Assembly: GCA_964617665.1 (NCBI GenBank)
Contig: CAZUAH010000161.1
Location: forward strand, 1 to 25,767
From: JADHUC01 sp964617665
GTDB taxonomy: Bacteria; Planctomycetota; Planctomycetia; Pirellulales; Pirellulaceae
Length of the DNA: 25,767 bases
Direction: 5' to 3'
Position 1 is the stretch's first letter; the number at the start of each line of letters is the position of its first letter. The notes under the pieces are model-generated. The model was not told where the DNA came from. It did not search any database and saw only the letters and a list, made by a program, of their open reading frames with translations. Shown here piece after piece: positions 1-8,580 of the stretch. Both the position numbers and the translations under genes were made by a program.

Positions 1-3000
1 TCAGCGACGACTCGCTGGTTGAGACGATCGCGGTGACCGGCACGGCCGTGACGGTCTCGGGGGCAACGGTGACGATCGACCCAACGACGACGCTAGGGAG
101 CGGCATGGGCTACTACGTGGAAGTGGCGTCCGGCATGTTCAAGGATCTGTCGGGGAATGCCTTCGCAGGGATCAGCGGCACGACAACCTGGAACTTCACC
201 ACCGCCGACACCACAGCGCCGACTGTCATCAACCTGTCGCCCGCGGACAACGCCACGGGCGTCGCGGCTGAGGCGAACCTGGTGATGACGTTTGACGAGG
301 AGATTCAGAAGGGCGCGGGGAACATCTTGCTGAAGAAGGTCAGCGACAACTCGCTGGTTGAGACGATCGCGGTGACCGGCACGGCTGTGACGGTCTCGGG
401 GGCAACGGTGACGATCGACCCAGCGACAACGCTAGGGAGCGGCATGGCCTACTACGTGGAAGTGGTGGCTGGTGCGTTTGAAGATCACGTAGGGAATGGT
501 TTTGCGGGCGTTAGAGGCTCGGCGTCCTGGAATTTCACGACGTTAAGTACTCCAGTGGTCACTGTCACCGTGGCGCCGGCTTCCGTTTTCGAGGATGGCA
601 GCGGAGAGCTTGTCTATAGTTTTAGTCGCGTCGGAGATACCAGCGGCCCACTGAACGTTTCGTTCGATGTGGCGGGGAATGCTGCGCTCGGCACGGACTA
701 TTTGCAGACCGGCGCAGGAAGCTTCTCGGAATCGACCGGAACCGTGGTCTTCGCAGCAGATGAGGCTACGGTGACCGTTGTGATCGACCCGGTGACTGAC
801 AGCACGCTTGAGTGGAGCGAGACCCTTGTGTTGACGGTCGTTCCAGATGCAGGGTACACGGTGGGAACTCCGCCGATGGCAACGGGAACGATTGTGAATG
901 ACGATCCGGGCGTAGAATTGGGGTTCGCAGTTGGTGGCGTCGGCCCGGTCACGCCGGGTTCGACAGTTTCTCTCCCAAAGAACACCACGTTGACCGTCAC
1001 ACTGAACGTGAAGGCATCACCCGTGCCGATCGGCGGCTATCAGGCAAATTTTGCCCGGGCAGATGTGGGTTCAAACGCGATCCTGCTACAACACTGGTCG
1101 TCCGCGTCCGCATTCCTTCCCGCAGACAGTACTTTGGACACGCCTGCCGATACGTTCGTCTCCGGCGGCGCCTTGACCAGTCTGACAGCGCCGGCCGTTC
1201 TAGGCACATTCGAGCTGACGACGCCCGACGTAGCTACCACCACCAGCTATCAGCTTACGCTGGATGAGGTTACCGGGAACGAATTGACCGACACATTGAT
1301 CACGGGTGCGGCCGGACATAGTCTGCCGATCACACAGTTCGGAGGGTTCACGATCGAGGTCATCGCTGATGCAACGCCGCCGCAAGTGATAGACGTGGCG
1401 CAAAACGGCGGACAAACCGATCCGGTGGATTTGCCGAAGGGACCGCAGCCTACGAATTGGGCCAGACAGAGGAGTGATTGGCAGAATCTGGTAGTCACGT
1501 TTAGCGAAGCAGTTAAGGCCGTTCAGGCTGACGATCTTGTGCTGACAAGTCTGGGACTCAATCCGGGTGTCGATTCCCCGGTCGTCGTTCCGCTGCACGA
1601 CGACCAGCTCAGCTTGTCCGCCGGAGACACCCAGCTGACAATCGATCTGGGCACGACATCGCTGCCCGACGGTGTTTATGAACTGCGCGTGTTTCCTGCC
1701 GTGAGAGACGCGGCCGGCAACCCGCTGGACGGCGATAGCAACGGAAGCGGCGGGGACGCGTTTGTCTACAGCGGCAACCAAACGAATCTGTTCTACAAGC
1801 TGACTGGCGACTGGAATGGGAGTGGTGGCGTGAATATTCAAGATTTTGCCACCTTTGCGTATTGGTTCCAGACGGCTGCGCCGCCGGCACCCGCGTATGT
1901 CGATGTGAACCGGTCAGGCGGGGTCAATATCCAGGATTTCGCGGGCTTTGCGACAAACTTTCAGAAGAGCGTCAGCTTCGCGCCTCCCGCTGGCGAAGGC
2001 GAAGGTGGCATTGCGCCGTCATCCGCAACGTCCGAGGCGCGTCTCGACTTGGTGCCCCAGGCAGGAGTAGTGAGCGAAGAGAATGACCGGACGATCGTCA
2101 GCGTCGCTCCAGGGAGCGTCATCCCTTTCAATCTCCGCCTCGTCGAAGCATCGACCGTCGTACACGGATTCCAGGTGAACTTCAGTCAGACACACGCCGC
2201 TTTGCAGCTAGCCGAGTGGATGACGAATGAGGCGGAATTCCCCATGGGGCTCGATTCGGAACTGGCAAGCGACTCGTTCGTCGCCGCGGCAAACATCGCA
2301 GGCGTGTCCGCGCCGCCGAATGTCCAAGTCGGCAGTTTTCAGGTCACCGCACCAGTGACGCCAGGAGACTATGGGCTGACCGTCCACTTCACTTCAGGCA
2401 ACGAATTGTTCGATACGATGTTGACCGATCCCTCCGGTCAGGCTTTGCGTATCGGTGACTTCGGCGACGTCATCATTCGCGTACCGGGATGGCATAACGA
2501 AGCGGCGCCCTGTGACGTGAATGGTGACGGTGATGTGACATCACTCGATGTTCTTACTGTCATCACCTACATCAACGCGCATCCACACCAAGTGGCTCTG
2601 CCAACGCCGCCGGAAGAGCCACATCCGTACTATGACGTGAATAATGACGAGCTATGTACACCGCTAGATGTACTGATACAGATCGACTACCTCAATCGTC
2701 AGCTTGCCAATCCTGGTGAAGGCGAGTTAGCCTCCGGCGAATTGTGGGCAGTTCCACTGGACTCGCAATCGGCGATGTTGGTTCGATCGGTGCTTGTACC
2801 GCCCACGCCAAATTGCTCGAAGCCGCCGTTGCGCTCATCCGAAGCGGACGGCAGCGTCCAGGACGCCATCCGAACGGCCCCCAAAGAGATCATTGAGGGA
2901 AGGACACACGGCGGCCAAAGGAGCTCCAACGACCGGAGTTTAGCGATTCTTACTCGCCCGCTTGTGAACGAGAGGGCGTCTGTGCACATCGAAGCTCTCA

Positions 3001-3065
3001 ACGAGGTACTGGATGAGGTTTTTGGAGATATCGTCCTCGACATAGATCGAGTGTGGAATAGATAA
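1..3065 (+). CDS. Giant secreted/surface multidomain protein with Ig-like, Calx-beta, cohesin-like and dockerin domains (5'-partial)
   Basis: The frame is open at the left edge (first full codon at 3), so the N-terminus and signal peptide lie outside the window; the stop is TAA at 3063. Domains in order by nucleotide: two SbsA/Big_5 Ig-like repeats (about 1-215 and 212-543), each ending in a 'WNFTT' strand; a Calx-beta domain (about 553-905, ending GTIVNDDP); a cohesin-like beta-sandwich (910-1367); a divergent Ig-like domain (1368-1790); a dockerin-like pair built on 'NIQDFA' (1801-1970); a second cohesin-like domain (2036-2490); and a canonical type I dockerin with two F-hands, DVNGDGDVTSLD and DVNNDELCTPLD (2508-2705). 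The roughly 120-residue tail ends in an acidic/hydrophobic helix (LNEVLDEVFGDIVLDID), a style I associate with planctomycete surface proteins. Such proteins are thought to be exported and calcium-binding. A role in adhesion or extracellular assembly is inferred; no catalytic domain is visible. Confidence 0.85.
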   Translation, partial: SDDSLVETIAVTGTAVTVSGATVTIDPTTTLGSGMGYYVEVASGMFKDLSGNAFAGISGTTTWNFTTADTTAPTVINLSPADNATGVAAEANLVMTFDEEIQKGAGNILLKKVSDNSLVETIAVTGTAVTVSGATVTIDPATTLGSGMAYYVEVVAGAFEDHVGNGFAGVRGSASWNFTTLSTPVVTVTVAPASVFEDGSGELVYSFSRVGDTSGPLNVSFDVAGNAALGTDYLQTGAGSFSESTGTVVFAADEATVTVVIDPVTDSTLEWSETLVLTVVPDAGYTVGTPPMATGTIVNDDPGVELGFAVGGVGPVTPGSTVSLPKNTTLTVTLNVKASPVPIGGYQANFARADVGSNAILLQHWSSASAFLPADSTLDTPADTFVSGGALTSLTAPAVLGTFELTTPDVATTTSYQLTLDEVTGNELTDTLITGAAGHSLPITQFGGFTIEVIADATPPQVIDVAQNGGQTDPVDLPKGPQPTNWARQRSDWQNLVVTFSEAVKAVQADDLVLTSLGLNPGVDSPVVVPLHDDQLSLSAGDTQLTIDLGTTSLPDGVYELRVFPAVRDAAGNPLDGDSNGSGGDAFVYSGNQTNLFYKLTGDWNGSGGVNIQDFATFAYWFQTAAPPAPAYVDVNRSGGVNIQDFAGFATNFQKSVSFAPPAGEGEGGIAPSSATSEARLDLVPQAGVVSEENDRTIVSVAPGSVIPFNLRLVEASTVVHGFQVNFSQTHAALQLAEWMTNEAEFPMGLDSELASDSFVAAANIAGVSAPPNVQVGSFQVTAPVTPGDYGLTVHFTSGNELFDTMLTDPSGQALRIGDFGDVIIRVPGWHNEAAPCDVNGDGDVTSLDVLTVITYINAHPHQVALPTPPEEPHPYYDVNNDELCTPLDVLIQIDYLNRQLANPGEGELASGELWAVPLDSQSAMLVRSVLVPPTPNCSKPPLRSSEADGSVQDAIRTAPKEIIEGRTHGGQRSSNDRSLAILTRPLVNERASVHIEALNEVLDEVFGDIVLDIDRVWNR
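2..466 (+). repeat. Tandem Ig-like (Big_5) repeat, 339-bp period
   Basis: The segment at about 2-126 recurs at about 341-465 with only about five base differences, giving a period of 339 bp (113 codons). The second half of the repeat unit is more diverged. This is coding DNA for the SbsA/Big_5 Ig-like domains of the surface protein. It implies recent unit duplication or gene conversion, and further copies probably lie to the left of the window. Confidence 0.8.
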
Positions 3066-3137
3066 CGATCGCGAGAGTAGCACCAAACAGCTTGCCTTAT
3101 GTACGTCATCCGCAAACGGGAATTGCGTGGCTGACTG

Positions 3138-4166
3138 TCAATGGAAGGCTGCCAAGAAAGGGTCCATGGCAGAGACGGAGCCATAGCAGGCTTCTGCGGC
3201 GGCTTTGCAGCCGCCTTGGCATTCCATCTCGAATTGGCAATCGTGACAGTATTCTGGCCGGGCGGCACAGAAATCTGCCAAATTTACGCCCGAAGCCATC
3301 TCCCAGAAACCCAGTTCGCGAATATTGCCTAGGATGCGCGGCGAGTGATTACACGGCCGTACGTTGCCGAGTGGATCGAGGGTGTAGTAGGCGCGTTCGG
3401 TGCCGGCTGCACAGAATCCAAAATTCAGCTTCTTGTAGCGACCCGTGTCGAACAGACACGGCGGCATGGCTATCGAACAGTTGATTGGGAAATCGTACGC
3501 CACGCTTATCTCTTCGGCGATATCGAGGGCCTGCTGCAGTTCATCGGGTGTCGCCTGCAGAAGTTCCAGATTCTCGAATCCGCGCCCACCGGGGTTGAAG
3601 CGGTTGAACATCAGTCCGTCAAGGCCCAGCGCGATACCCAACTCGGCGGTCTCGCGCCACGTGTGCAAATTCATCTTCGTCGCCACAAACACGCCGACTA
3701 CACGCTGGCCCGCCGCCTTCAGATCGGCGACGGCCATGGTGACACGATCGAATGCACCCTGAACACCACTCATGCGGTCGTGGATCTCGCGATCGCACGA
3801 GAGAAAAGGCAATTCGAACAGACTGATCTTGTCGGGGCACAGCCGCATGATGGTCGCTTCGTCGAGCAGCGAGCCGTTGGTGATCAGGTTGATGGCCACT
3901 CGGCGCTCGACCAGGAAGTCGACGATCTCGTAGATGTCTGGCCGAAGAAGAGGCTCGCCGCCGCTTAGCGAGACCAAGCTCGCCCCCGTGTCGTCTAGCA
4001 TTCTGCCGAGTATTTGCAGCGTCTCAGCCGTACCGAGTTCACCCGTGGGGTAGTCGACCACATTCTTCCAGGCGTTGTAGCAGTGCGCGCAATCGTGATT
4101 ACAACGCTGCGTGACCTCGAAGACAAACGATGCCTGGTGGCGATCCGCCGAAGGTCGCTCACTCAT
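3138..4166 (-). CDS. Radical SAM/SPASM domain protein (peptide- or protein-modifying type)
   Basis: About 342 residues. The radical SAM [4Fe-4S] motif CNHDCAHC (C22, C26, C29) is near the N-terminus, followed by the SAM-binding 'SLSGGEPLLRPD' strand. A Cys-rich SPASM C-terminus has FCAAG, the 'DPLGNVRPCNHSPRILGNI' block and a final cluster of the form CxxC.....C...C......C, which would hold auxiliary Fe-S clusters. SPASM enzymes typically modify peptides or proteins (PqqE, anaerobic sulfatase maturase, RiPP maturases). The ATG at 4166 is chosen because it gives a family-like N-terminus, has a GGAAG ribosome site and overlaps the upstream gene by 8 nt. A longer in-frame start would run far into that gene. 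The overlap indicates translational coupling to the membrane protein at 4159-4944, which makes that protein or something near it a candidate substrate. The exact substrate cannot be told from sequence. Confidence 0.85.
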   Translation of the reverse strand: MSERPSADRHQASFVFEVTQRCNHDCAHCYNAWKNVVDYPTGELGTAETLQILGRMLDDTGASLVSLSGGEPLLRPDIYEIVDFLVERRVAINLITNGSLLDEATIMRLCPDKISLFELPFLSCDREIHDRMSGVQGAFDRVTMAVADLKAAGQRVVGVFVATKMNLHTWRETAELGIALGLDGLMFNRFNPGGRGFENLELLQATPDELQQALDIAEEISVAYDFPINCSIAMPPCLFDTGRYKKLNFGFCAAGTERAYYTLDPLGNVRPCNHSPRILGNIRELGFWEMASGVNLADFCAARPEYCHDCQFEMECQGGCKAAAEACYGSVSAMDPFLAAFH

Positions 4167-4944
4167 TCGATGCTTCCACGAGATCTTTGATCTCGGCCAA
4201 CGTTGCCTCGGCGGACTTGTGCAACTTGGCGGCCTGTTCATGCTGTTCCGCCGGGATGTACTTCAAGTGTTCCTCGTTAGCCAGCGTAGCCATATCTGCT
4301 TCCACCGAATCGACAACTTTCGCCAGAACGGCGGATTGGACTTTGCCGCCGGTCGCCATTTGCTTCAGGAGTGGCAGTCGTTTGGTGAGCCGCTCCATGC
4401 TCACTTGGGCAGGTGGCATGAACGCCATGTCGTAGCAGGTGACTTGACAATCCGTGGGCGGATTACGGTACATCTCGCCTCGCAGGCGGTCGGCCTCGGA
4501 GACCAGCAGTTGCGATTCTGCTTTGCTCAGCAGGTCGCTTTCGGTCAGCTTGGTGATGCACTTTTTGGCCGACTCGAGTTTCTTGTCCACCGCCTCGCGC
4601 TGCGCCGTTGTGCTCTTTCCCGTTTGCGCTAACGGCGCGACGGCCTTCCAGGCATCAAGAACGGCCTGCCACTGCTCCGTTTCGTCCAGGGCCGCGCCGG
4701 CGGGGATAGGGGCGTCGGGATCTACGCCCGCAACTGCAACACCACCGGCCACCTCTGCAATTTGGCTGCAACCAGGAGTGATTCCTATTGCCCCAAGCAG
4801 GACCACCCCAGCCGCTACCAGCTTCCGCTTCCATCCCGGCCCCGTTTTCACAGCCCGGCGAAGATCGAGCCCCAGAAGTATCAGGCCGACGACAAACACC
4901 GCCCCAAAAACGGCAACGAACAAGCCGAACGATCTATAAGGCAT
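4159..4944 (-). CDS. Membrane-anchored alpha-helical protein of unknown function, partner of the radical SAM enzyme
   Basis: 261 residues, not recognised as a named family. The start is ATG 4944 with a strong GGAGG site six bases upstream. Residues about 7-26 form one membrane segment. Residues about 42-58 form a second, ending in GITPGC at C59, an imperfect lipobox that would be unusual behind another membrane helix. The rest (about 85-261) is predicted to be mostly helical and charged. It has C129 and a striking Pro/Cys island at about 161-178, with the motif CQVTCYDMAFMPP (C166, C170). The last 60 residues look like a helical hairpin. Its stop overlaps the start of the radical SAM/SPASM gene (ATGAGTGA), so the two are one operon. 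The Cys island could be a modification site for the enzyme, a metal site or a disulfide; this is inference only. Confidence 0.75.
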   Translation of the reverse strand: MPYRSFGLFVAVFGAVFVVGLILLGLDLRRAVKTGPGWKRKLVAAGVVLLGAIGITPGCSQIAEVAGGVAVAGVDPDAPIPAGAALDETEQWQAVLDAWKAVAPLAQTGKSTTAQREAVDKKLESAKKCITKLTESDLLSKAESQLLVSEADRLRGEMYRNPPTDCQVTCYDMAFMPPAQVSMERLTKRLPLLKQMATGGKVQSAVLAKVVDSVEADMATLANEEHLKYIPAEQHEQAAKLHKSAEATLAEIKDLVEASNE

Positions 4945-5382
4945 GGGAACCTCCGATTCTCGATAAACGGCACTAGAGCATGCGATTCAAGACGCTTGCC
5001 TTTTTCTCTATATGCGCGCCGCTTCATCATTGTTGAGGAAAAAGCGACCCGGACACGCCATATTCTACGAAACGCTTTGCGCCGAGTCACGTTCGGTCGT
5101 GAAGGCGTGAAGACCAGTAGATGACGGGCATCATTTAGGCACGCAGGGCCGCGTCGTGAGACGTGAAGATGGCTACGGCGATAGTACCAACGCATGGGAC
5201 TCGCTCGCTATGCTTCTGGGTGGCAACGATACGAAACTAGGCGCGTTCAAGACAATACGATAAAAAGACCAGAGCACCCTATTGACATTGATTCTCAGTA
5301 ACGTTAGAACTCGTGCAGTCGTGCTGGCCTAGTTGCGCCCTGGGCTGAGACGGCACACTCGAGAATCCTCCAAGAACACTTC
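4945..5382. other. Intergenic region between divergent genes
   Basis: 438 nt without a convincing gene. It must hold the promoter of the leftward radical SAM operon (the sequence next to 4945 provides only its GGAGG ribosome site; no clear -35/-10 was found). It also holds the rightward promoter at 5282-5310 for the small DUF2946-like gene. Short open frames here have no ribosome site or recognisable product. Confidence 0.5.
5282..5310 (+). promoter_or_regulatory. Candidate sigma-70-type promoter overlapping a Fur-like dyad
   Basis: TTGACA (5282-5287), a 17-nt spacer and TAGAAC (5305-5310), about 73 nt upstream of the ATG at 5383. The stretch TTGACATTGATTCTCAG (5282-5298) also resembles the classical Fur operator TTGAGAATCATTCTCAA, agreeing at 13 of 17 positions. 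A metalloregulator bound there would block the -35 box. The promoter call is moderate and the Fur-type reading is speculative. Confidence 0.4.
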
Positions 5383-5781
5383 ATGCAAACTGCCGCACGC
5401 CAAACAGCCTCGTGGCTGATTGTTCTGTTTTTTGCCTTCATCTGCGCGTTGGGCGAAGGACTCCATCTCTTTCCGGGCTGCGGCCATTACGTCCAGACGC
5501 CATGGGGAGTCATCGCGGTTGGTGTTCAGCCGGCAGCCGATCGCTGCCCGCTGGATTATAGCGCAAGGCGGGTTGGGCAATCTTCGCGTCCCTCAATTCC
5601 CGTGCTTCAGCCGGGGCAATGCCCGATATGTAGCGTCGTCGCACAAGTAAAGCAGTCTTCCACGACGCAACGGGCCGAATCATCCGCGAGACTCGTCGCC
5701 TTTCTTACCTATCGGGACTTGGCAAAGTTCACTCGCGACAAGTCGCAGGCCTTTCGTGCACGGGCCCCACCTGTTGGCTGA
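5383..5781 (+). CDS. Small exported Cys-containing protein, DUF2946-like
   Basis: 132 residues. An N-terminal signal/membrane segment (about 10-25) is followed by GLHLFPGCGHYV (C33, H35), C55 and a CPIC pair (C80, C83) in the context CPICSVVAQ. A hydrophobic leader, an early His/Cys box and a downstream CPxC motif are the pattern of DUF2946-like proteins, several of which occur in copper or other metal loci. A metal-linked role is inferred. The ribosome site is weak (only AAGA-like), so the ATG at 5383 is supported mainly by the leader right after it. It precedes the DUF1559 gene at 6099 by 317 nt in the same orientation; co-transcription is possible but not shown. Confidence 0.65.
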   Translation: MQTAARQTASWLIVLFFAFICALGEGLHLFPGCGHYVQTPWGVIAVGVQPAADRCPLDYSARRVGQSSRPSIPVLQPGQCPICSVVAQVKQSSTTQRAESSARLVAFLTYRDLAKFTRDKSQAFRARAPPVG

Positions 5782-6098
5782 TTGATCGCCGGACTCACCG
5801 AGTTGAGGCAGGAACGGATCGCTGAGCGACTTCGACCTGCCGAGATGCCAATCACGCCAACTTGAGCAAGTCCGCCCCGCAACTCCAGTGCCGGCTGGCC
5901 AGCATCGGCCCTTGCTGCACGACGGTCTACTGTGGGCAGCAACTTGACTCTGCAATCGAAACCGCTCTGCCCGCGTGCAGCGCATGGCATGCTGGAGCCT
6001 TTACCTTTGGGACAGTGTGCGGCGCACATGCGCTGCCGCAGCAGAGCATCTGCGCAAGTACCATCCGTCAACGCTTTGAAATACTGAAGGAATATGGA
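5782..6098 (+). other. Gap between the DUF2946-like and DUF1559 genes
   Basis: 317 nt. The frame of the downstream gene is open through much of it (from 5862), but the translation is Cys-rich, has no family resemblance and lacks a ribosome site, so it was not taken as coding. A good ribosome site (GAAGGA, 6086-6091) lies at its end. No convincing promoter or terminator was seen. Confidence 0.4.
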
Positions 6099-7130
6099 AT
6101 GTACCTTACCAAGATCGTCAGAAAAGAACTTCAAGCCTCGTACCATCACGCTGATAGAACCCGTCCCCGCGGCTTTACCCTTGTCGAGTTGCTAGTTGTG
6201 ATTGCCATCATCGGTATTCTTGTGGCTCTTCTATTGCCCGCCATTCAAGCCGCTCGTGAATCAGCACGGCGAATGTCGTGTTCGAACAATCTAAGGCAAA
6301 TCGGAGTCGCGCTGCACAGCTACCACGATACCTATGGATCGTTTCCGCCCGGGGCCATTCATCCCGCCGGAGTGACAAGCAAGAGTTGGTCCATACATGC
6401 GAGGCTGCTGGCATTCCTTGAAGAAGAGAACCTGCAAGATTTGATCGATTGGTCCGCTCCGTACAGCGCCCAGGGCGAAGTGACTCGGACTCGCATCGAC
6501 GCGTACATATGCCCGAGTGATCCAGGCGACCGTGAGCGGCCGGATGGAAGCATCACGCACTATCCGTTGACATATGGTGTAAACATGGGCACGTGGTTTG
6601 TCTTTAATCCCAATAACCAGGCAGGTGGAGACGGTTTGGTTTATCCGAACAGCAACACGAGTTTTCGGGATGTTATCGACGGTACCAGTACCACCCTGGC
6701 CTTCGCTGAGGTCAAGGCATGGACCCCGTACTTGCGAGATGGCACGAACCCTGGTTCACCAGGTACTCTGGCCCCGACCGTAGCCGCGGTTTCCTCCTTC
6801 GGCGGCAACTTCAAGACGAATTCGGGCCATACCGAATGGGTGGACGCTCGCGTTCATCAGACCGGATTCACCGGCACATTCCCGCCGAACACAGAGGTAC
6901 CACATTCTGTCAGTGGCGCGTTGTACGACGTGGATTTCAATTCCTCACGCGAGGGCAACACCACCGATCAATTAACGTACGCCACGGTGACGTCGCGTAG
7001 CTACCATCCCGGTGGTGCGCAGGTTGTCTTAACCGATGGTTCAGCAAGATTTGTATTAGGGGACATCGAGCTGAGAACGTGGCGGGCATTGACAACGCGA
7101 GCTGGGGCAGAGGTGGTCGAGGACTACTAG
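6099..7130 (+). CDS. DUF1559 prepilin-like protein with H-X9-DG box
   Basis: 343 residues. The start is ATG 6099, with GAAGGA seven bases upstream. The N-terminus is a type IV prepilin leader: basic residues, then RG|FTLVELLVVIAIIGILV (prepilin peptidase site after the Gly, conserved Glu at +5), continuing into 'AARESARRMSCSNNLRQIGVALHSYHD'-type sequence typical of DUF1559. The C-terminus has the family signature HPGGAQVVLTDG (His, nine residues, Asp-Gly), followed by 'SARFVLGDIE'. Planctomycete genomes carry many paralogues; they are thought to be exported pseudopilin-like proteins, function mostly unknown. Here it follows the DUF2946-like gene. The rest of the chain resembles a beta-rich globular domain with 'DGTSTTLAFAEV', also family-typical. 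Length is normal for the family. Confidence 0.93.
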   Translation: MYLTKIVRKELQASYHHADRTRPRGFTLVELLVVIAIIGILVALLLPAIQAARESARRMSCSNNLRQIGVALHSYHDTYGSFPPGAIHPAGVTSKSWSIHARLLAFLEEENLQDLIDWSAPYSAQGEVTRTRIDAYICPSDPGDRERPDGSITHYPLTYGVNMGTWFVFNPNNQAGGDGLVYPNSNTSFRDVIDGTSTTLAFAEVKAWTPYLRDGTNPGSPGTLAPTVAAVSSFGGNFKTNSGHTEWVDARVHQTGFTGTFPPNTEVPHSVSGALYDVDFNSSREGNTTDQLTYATVTSRSYHPGGAQVVLTDGSARFVLGDIELRTWRALTTRAGAEVVEDY

Positions 7131-7222
7131 TGCGAGTCGCACACGCGCGTAGCGTTTGCGGCGCGGCAAGCCATAGGCCAATCGGCGAAAAACCCGCTAC
7201 CGCTATCCCTCACGCGCTCTAA

Positions 7223-7296
7223 CCCATTCCCAGCGTCATCTACCTGTCTGCCGCGCAACAGGCGTGGCAGTCAGGTAGAGGCTGGCGGGCCATGGG
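7223..7296. repeat. Imperfect long inverted repeat between convergent genes
   Basis: The core arms CTACCTGTCTGCC (7240-7252) and GGCAGTCAGGTAG (7266-7278) pair at 12 of 13 positions around a 13-nt loop. Outer arms CCAGC/GCTGG (7230-7234 with 7281-7285) and CCCA/TGGG extend the stem with small bulges. It lies between the convergent ends at 7130 (+) and 7420 (-). There is no U-run, so if it is a terminator it is not a classical intrinsic one; a dispersed palindromic element is the alternative. Confidence 0.5.
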
Positions 7297-7419
7297 AACG
7301 GTGCGATGAAGCTCACCTTGCCTCCCTCGGATTCGACGGTTCTGCTTCCGCAGGGTATCCACTCTGCTGCACAGCGAAGAAAGAATTCGATTCAGAACAT
7401 CTTTGTACGGCGGGCTTTT

Positions 7420-8580
7420 CTACCGCTTCAGCACTTCGTCAAACAACGGATATGCGATCTGCCCGCTCCAAGAGTGGCCGCCTTCGAATCTGTCAAAATG
7501 GAGTTTGTCGGTGGCATCCAACGATTTGTAGACGCGTCGTAAGCGGCTGCGGAAGACTTCGTCCCATTTCGGAACAATCAGCCCGTCCGTCGAGCCTGTT
7601 TCCCAGACACACGGCCGTGGCGCGATCAGCGAACCGATTTCCGAGTAATCCCCGTAATTCAGCAGGCCAGGGATGATTTGCGAACCACAACTATGTCGCA
7701 AAGTCATGCGCTCCTGCAGCAGGTTCAGGGCGCCGCTGACCGCCGCGACCTTGATTCGCTGGTCGATCGCGCTGACCATCATCGTCATACGGCCGCCGTA
7801 AGAGAGCCCGGCGCAGCCGATACGCTCTGCGTCAACTTCGGGTCTACTCTGCAGCAGGTCGATCGACCAGCGCAAGTCGCGCAGGTTGGCCGTAATCGGG
7901 AGTTTGCCCATCGCCTGCATGCGAACGAAGGTCACGGCGCACGGATCGTTCCCACCGTAGCTTTGACGGTCGACGCGTCTGCCAAATGGGATCATACATG
8001 GCGCCACAACCGCGTAGCCGCGTCGGACAAATTGCACACCGTAGTCGTAGTTGTATCGCTCGATGTCATCCGGAACGCCCTCCAAATCCACACGGCCGGC
8101 GATGGGGTGATGGCCAAAACGTCCGTGACCGTGAACACACAACACTCCAGGGACGCGATGGCCAGACGCCAGCGCCTGCGGGATCAACAAGTACACCGGC
8201 ACGGACGACACACCATCGGCTTCAAGAAGCAACTCGTACCGCACGTGATCGCCGAAGTCGTTCCGACTCTCCTCCCGGGCGTGCCATTTTTCCGGCGGAG
8301 TCGAGTCGCCCAATAATCCCATCAGCTTCTCACTGAAGCTGTCCTGCCAGATGCGACACTCCTGGGCCGAATCCCCTTGATATAACATGGATAGTTCGGC
8401 CCTGCCGACCGCCTCGACGATGTCCTGATGGACCGGCTTAGTGGAAATCGCAGACTCGACCGCGTCCGCAGCCGAAACGTCAGCGCAGTGTGCCGCAATG
8501 CAAACCCAAAGCATGACAAACCCATGCCACACTAATTTCCAGAGATATCGAGATCTATCCGCTGACATTGTCAACCTCAT
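7420..8580 (-). CDS. Secreted alpha/beta-hydrolase (acetyl-xylan-esterase / dienelactone-hydrolase-like)
   Basis: 386 residues from ATG 8580, chosen over an upstream ATG because AAAGGTG lies about eight bases before it and the leader then fits. A signal peptide spans about 15-40. The alpha/beta-hydrolase core starts near 115. It has an oxyanion-loop HGHG (150-153), nucleophile GLSYGG (S260), probable acid D332 in GSTDG, and H369 in GGHSW, so the triad is complete. Sequences of this form in planctomycetes belong to the large group of exported esterases/peptidases related to acetyl xylan esterase; a carbohydrate deacylase role is plausible but unproven. It is transcribed away from the BlaI gene at 8827, with 246 nt between the starts, and converges on the DUF1559 gene. 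Confidence 0.85.
   Translation of the reverse strand: MRLTMSADRSRYLWKLVWHGFVMLWVCIAAHCADVSAADAVESAISTKPVHQDIVEAVGRAELSMLYQGDSAQECRIWQDSFSEKLMGLLGDSTPPEKWHAREESRNDFGDHVRYELLLEADGVSSVPVYLLIPQALASGHRVPGVLCVHGHGRFGHHPIAGRVDLEGVPDDIERYNYDYGVQFVRRGYAVVAPCMIPFGRRVDRQSYGGNDPCAVTFVRMQAMGKLPITANLRDLRWSIDLLQSRPEVDAERIGCAGLSYGGRMTMMVSAIDQRIKVAAVSGALNLLQERMTLRHSCGSQIIPGLLNYGDYSEIGSLIAPRPCVWETGSTDGLIVPKWDEVFRSRLRRVYKSLDATDKLHFDRFEGGHSWSGQIAYPLFDEVLKR

Noticed and set aside
1200..1841. Minus-strand open frame of 213 codons under the surface protein gene
   Set aside because: Antisense to clearly domain-coding sequence; no motif or ribosome site.
5862..6098. Upstream in-frame extension of the DUF1559 gene by 79 codons
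   Set aside because: The prepilin leader must be near the N-terminus, and the start at 6099 has a good ribosome site; the extension is Cys-rich and unlike the family.
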